Assembly (NCBI GenBank): GCA_946409475.1
Contig: CAMJWQ010000129.1
Coordinates: forward strand, 1-8,692
Source of the DNA: an uncultured Lachnospiraceae bacterium
GTDB taxonomy: Bacteria; Bacillota; Clostridia; Lachnospirales; Lachnospiraceae
Length of the DNA stretch: 8,692 nucleotides
Direction: 5' to 3'
A model generated the notes under the pieces. That model made no database searches, was not told the DNA's origin, and was given only the letters and a program-made list of their open reading frames with translations. A program made the position numbers and the translations under genes. This document shows positions 5,873 to 8,692 of the stretch, in pieces; the stretch's first letter is position 1, and the number at the start of each line of letters is the position of its first letter.

Positions 5873-6700
5873 ATGGAGAAAGCCACAATAGATATTATCA
5901 GGGAGATGTATGATCAATTTTTTCAAGCTGAGCAGAAGGTAGCGGATCTTATCATAAATTATCCGGAAAAAGCAGTTAATGCAAATGTATCGGAATTAGC
6001 GAATTTAAGTGGAGTAAGCGATTCTACCGTAATTAGATTATGTAAGCATATGGGTTTTCAGGGATATTATCAATTAAGAATCAGTCTGGCCAGGGATTTG
6101 GGACGGGAAGGGATGAATCATGAAAATAACGGCAAGGTAGAATCCACCATCAGCGGCTTGTTTCAAAGCTTCGAACTGCGTATGGAGGAAATAGCAAAAA
6201 ATTTAGCGGAAGACAAAATGAGAGAGTGTGTTAATTTAATACGGACCTGTAACTGTGTACATATAGCAGCGGTAGGAAATACCAGCTCTATTGCTCAATA
6301 TATGGGATTCAGATTGGGCAGGCTGGGAATTAACTGCACTTATCATTTGATTCCCGAATACACGATGAATTATATTAATCTGGGAAAAGAAAAGGATATC
6401 CTATTTGCCATTTCTCAATCAGGTTCGTCAAAGCAGGTAATTCAGGCAATGGAATTGGCAAAAGAGAAGAAGATGAAGATTATAGCAGTTGTTGGCTCTG
6501 AGTTTTCACCTGCATCCGGGCTGACAGACTGCCTGCTGTTATCGGATAAAAAGGATCCCTTTGACCATTATAAAAGCCATTCCAGATTAAATGAAATGGC
6601 AGTAATTGACGCGGTTTTACACTTTGTTACGAATGAAGAAATGATTGCTGCTCAAAATGCCGATAAACCGGAGATGATCTTATCGGAATATAAGCTATGA
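5873..6700 (+). CDS. MurR/RpiR-family transcriptional regulator with SIS domain
   Basis: A 275-residue regulator of typical length. The N-terminal helix-turn-helix domain spans about residues 1-77, with VSELANLSGVSDSTVIRLC (39-57) and the following MGFQGYYQLR (60-69), the RpiR signature. A SIS phosphosugar-binding domain follows at about 125-252, with GNTSSIA (135-141), SQSGSSK (181-187) and the helix SRLNEMAVIDAV (237-248). Such proteins sense sugar phosphates and activate or repress sugar genes. A G6 run (5861-5866) lies 6 nt before the ATG and is the likely ribosome binding site. A better-looking AAGGAG at 5845-5850 is 22 nt away and has no start codon at the right distance. The gene follows the kinase by 55 nt and is probably cotranscribed with it, so the kinase's product or substrate is a reasonable effector. 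Confidence 0.93.
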   Translation: MEKATIDIIREMYDQFFQAEQKVADLIINYPEKAVNANVSELANLSGVSDSTVIRLCKHMGFQGYYQLRISLARDLGREGMNHENNGKVESTISGLFQSFELRMEEIAKNLAEDKMRECVNLIRTCNCVHIAAVGNTSSIAQYMGFRLGRLGINCTYHLIPEYTMNYINLGKEKDILFAISQSGSSKQVIQAMELAKEKKMKIIAVVGSEFSPASGLTDCLLLSDKKDPFDHYKSHSRLNEMAVIDAVLHFVTNEEMIAAQNADKPEMILSEYKL

Positions 6701-6728
6701 AATCTAAGGAAAAAAGGATGAAACTATC

Positions 6729-7304
6729 ATGAAAAACCTTATACTGGCTTCTGCCTCCCCCAGAAGAAAAGAATTACTGGAGCAAATGGGATTATCTTTT
6801 TCCGTAATACCCAGTCAAAAGGATGAAATCATTACGGAGGACGAGCCATCGGCCGCCGTAAAAGAGTTATCGTACCAAAAGGCAATGGACATAGCCGGAC
6901 AGGCAGAGGACGACAGCATTATAATCGGTGCGGATACGGTTGTAAGTATTGGGAATAAAATAATGGGCAAGCCGCAAAATCCTAATGAGGCCTGTGAGAT
7001 GCTAAGGGAATTACAGGGAAATATTCATCAGGTATTTACCGGTGTGGCGATTATACGGAAAAATGGAGAAGAGTATCACCATGAGACCTTTTTTGAGAGA
7101 ACGGATGTGTATATGTATCCGATGTCGGAAGAGGAGATCAGATTCTATGTGGATACGAAAGAACCGTTGGATAAAGCAGGAGCTTACGGAATACAAGGTA
7201 AAGGAGCTTTATATATAAAAAAAATTAAGGGTGATTACAATAATGTGGTAGGACTCCCTATCGCAGCCTTATATCAAAAATTAAAAGATTTAAAGTTAAT
7301 GTAA
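6729..7304 (+). CDS. maf: Maf-type nucleoside triphosphate pyrophosphatase (dTTP/UTP type)
   Basis: A complete 191-residue Maf protein, of normal length. These cytoplasmic enzymes hydrolyse non-canonical and some canonical nucleotides to monophosphate and pyrophosphate; in Bacillus, Maf also affects septum formation. Signatures visible are LASASPRRKELL (6-17) at the N-terminus, GADTVV (68-73) with the catalytic D69, GKP (80-82), QVFTGV (101-106), DKAGAYGIQGKGA (148-160) and GDYNNVVGLP (168-177). The glutamine in YGIQG (Q156) fits the YhdE-like dTTP/UTP branch rather than the YceF-like m7GTP branch. GGA at 6716-6718 within an A-rich AAGGA lies 10 nt before the ATG. It follows rpiR by 28 nt with no terminator between, so it may be the last gene of that unit, but it has no evident link to sugar uptake. 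Confidence 0.95.
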   Translation: MKNLILASASPRRKELLEQMGLSFSVIPSQKDEIITEDEPSAAVKELSYQKAMDIAGQAEDDSIIIGADTVVSIGNKIMGKPQNPNEACEMLRELQGNIHQVFTGVAIIRKNGEEYHHETFFERTDVYMYPMSEEEIRFYVDTKEPLDKAGAYGIQGKGALYIKKIKGDYNNVVGLPIAALYQKLKDLKLM

Positions 7305-7378
7305 ATAATCAAATTCCGGTCATGTAAGGAAATTAGGATTCTTTATAAATAAAAATTAATAAGGGAAATGTAAAAAGC

Positions 7379-7409
7379 GGAGCATCTATGATTCATTGAT
7401 AGATGCTCC
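7379..7409. terminator. Intrinsic terminator for the antiporter gene, possibly bidirectional
   Basis: GGAGCATCTAT (7379-7389) and ATAGATGCTCC (7399-7409) form a perfect 11-bp stem with a 9-nt loop. On the minus strand the stem is followed by GCTTTTTACATTT, a good T run, 6 nt after the antiporter stop codon. On the plus strand it is followed by AAAATTTTAATT, a weaker tail that may still end maf transcription 75 nt after its stop. No other terminator is seen in the 111-bp gap between these convergent genes. Confidence 0.85.
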
Positions 7410-7415
7410 AAAATT

Positions 7416-8692
7416 TTAATTATTAGTATGATTGTTATTGTTATTCTGCTGATAGGAGAATAATTCTTCATAGCCGCTTGCCAATTGATTCGGCTCTTCC
7501 CTGTCAACACTTTTTTTAGACTTAAAGGACAGCTTTAAGAAAATCGGAGCCAGAATCGTGGTGGCTACGACTACAATGACAACGGGACCCAAAAAGGTGG
7601 GAGACATAAGGCCCATGGCATCTCCCTTACTGGCGACTATTAAGGCCACTTCACCTCTGGAAATCATACCGGAACCAATTTGTATTGCTTCCGTATTTGT
7701 ATAATGACATAATTTAGCACCAAGACCGCAGCCGATGACCTTTGTTATGCAGGCAACGATTACCATAACAACAGCAAATAATATAATGTTGGCGGACATG
7801 GAGGGTAATTCCACCTTTAAACCGATGCTTGCAAAAAATATAGGGGATAAGAACATATAGGACAGCGTATTAAAACGGGAGGCTATATATTTTGTCCTTT
7901 GGGTATTGGAAATCAGCAGTCCGGCTATATAAGCACCGGTAATATCTGCAACACCGAAGAATTCTTCTGCCCCATAGGACATTAATAAACAAAAAACAAA
8001 TGCGATAATGACAAAACGCCGCAAATCCTTTTTAAAGCTTTCCGTCCATTTTTTAAAGAATTTATAGAAAAGGTAGCCGACAGGTATACAGCAAACAAAA
8101 AATCCGACTATTTTTAACAGGACAATAACAATATTTACGGAGGAATCTGCTAAGCTGGTTATAATGGTAAGTGCAACAATTCCCAGAATATCATCAATAA
8201 TGGCAGCACCCAGTATGGCATTACCGGCCCTTGTATTTAATTTTCCCAATTCCTTTAAGGTTTCAACCGTGATACTTACAGAGGTAGCCGTAAGGATAAC
8301 TCCGATGAAAACATTTTGCAGGAATAAGCTGGCATCTGCCGGAGCAGCAGCTATAACGCTCGGTCTGTTGAATAAAATACTGATTCCGAAGCCTCCGAGA
8401 AGAGGTACGATCACACCAAGAACGGCGATAATGAAGGAAGCCTTACCACAATTTTTTAATTCCTTTACATCCGTTTCCAAGCCGGCTGAAAACATTAAAA
8501 TGATTACACCTATTTCAGAAACCTGTTGAATAAGGCTGGTTTCTTTGATTAAGCCTAAAACGGCGGGACCCAGTATAAGTCCTCCTAATAAAGCACCAAC
8601 TACTTGGGGCATTTGAAATTTTCTGGTGATTAAACCAAGTAATTTGGTGCTTAATAATATAATGGCTATGTCCAATAAATAATGATATGAAT
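7416..8692 (-). CDS. CPA2-family cation/proton antiporter, Kef/GerN-like (5' end outside window)
   Basis: A multi-pass membrane protein exchanging Na+ or K+ for protons. From the TAA (plus 7416-7418) the frame is open to the right edge. A TTG codon at plus 8673-8675 could serve as start, but the residues before it, SYHYL, continue a normal family N-terminus and no ribosome binding site precedes the TTG, so the true start is probably just outside. Numbering from that TTG, it shows FQMPQVVGALLGGLILGP (20-37) in the first helices, MFSAGLETD (61-69), TATSVSITVETLKELGKL (129-146), the ion-binding double aspartate AAIIDDILGIV (157-167, D161/D162) and ISRGEVALIVA (338-348). About 12 helices are expected and roughly 11-12 are seen. 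There is no RCK/TrkA-N nucleotide-binding domain after residue 385. Instead there is a short charged tail ending in an Asn/Gln run (409-419). The ion specificity is unknown. Confidence 0.9.
   Translation of the reverse strand, partial: SYHYLLDIAIILLSTKLLGLITRKFQMPQVVGALLGGLILGPAVLGLIKETSLIQQVSEIGVIILMFSAGLETDVKELKNCGKASFIIAVLGVIVPLLGGFGISILFNRPSVIAAAPADASLFLQNVFIGVILTATSVSITVETLKELGKLNTRAGNAILGAAIIDDILGIVALTIITSLADSSVNIVIVLLKIVGFFVCCIPVGYLFYKFFKKWTESFKKDLRRFVIIAFVFCLLMSYGAEEFFGVADITGAYIAGLLISNTQRTKYIASRFNTLSYMFLSPIFFASIGLKVELPSMSANIILFAVVMVIVACITKVIGCGLGAKLCHYTNTEAIQIGSGMISRGEVALIVASKGDAMGLMSPTFLGPVVIVVVATTILAPIFLKLSFKSKKSVDREEPNQLASGYEELFSYQQNNNNNHTNN

Noticed and set aside
8164..8529. 121-residue open frame on the plus strand
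   Set aside because: It lies entirely antisense to the well-supported antiporter gene, has no ribosome binding site or recognisable domain, and reads as a shadow frame.
8673..8675. TTG as the start of the antiporter
   Set aside because: The frame stays open to the window edge, the residues just upstream look like family N-terminus, and no ribosome binding site precedes the TTG. I treat the gene as truncated by the window.

Overview
The window is AT-rich (about 40% GC by eye) with Gram-positive style gene starts: strong AGGAGG-like ribosome binding sites, one GTG start, short operon gaps, and a sugar ABC transporter with no ATPase gene of its own in view. Together with the protein sequences this suggests a Clostridia chromosome, most likely Lachnospiraceae-like. 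That assignment is inference, because there is no rRNA or marker gene here.

Layout. (1) Positions 1-3384, plus strand: the 3' part of a sugar-binding lipoprotein gene, two CUT1-type sugar permease genes and a class II ketose-bisphosphate aldolase, apparently one operon. A strong hairpin separates the binding-protein gene from the permeases. (2) Positions 3414-4202, minus strand: a DeoR/GlpR-type repressor, convergent with the operon. (3) Positions 4203-4503: a 301-bp divergent control region with a good extended -10 promoter for deoR, a candidate promoter for the rightward genes, a perfect 8-bp inverted repeat just downstream of it, and a second hairpin. (4) Positions 4504-7304, plus strand: an ADP-dependent phosphofructokinase/glucokinase-family kinase, a MurR/RpiR-type phosphosugar regulator and a Maf nucleotide pyrophosphatase. 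(5) Positions 7416-8692, minus strand: a CPA2-type cation/proton antiporter that runs off the right edge, with a strong terminator between it and maf.

How it may work together (inference). The transporter brings in a sugar or small oligosaccharide. Enzymes outside the window convert it to a hexose phosphate. The ADP-using kinase adds a second phosphate, and the aldolase splits the resulting ketose bisphosphate into two triose phosphates. The DeoR and RpiR/SIS proteins are both of types that sense phosphorylated sugars and could bracket control of the pathway. The most noteworthy element is the ADP-dependent kinase. This family is best known from archaea and animals, and here it sits in a bacterial sugar-uptake locus with an altered HxE motif. 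Maf and the antiporter look like ordinary neighbours.

I see no CRISPR array, tRNA, rRNA, insertion sequence, toxin-antitoxin pair or phage gene.
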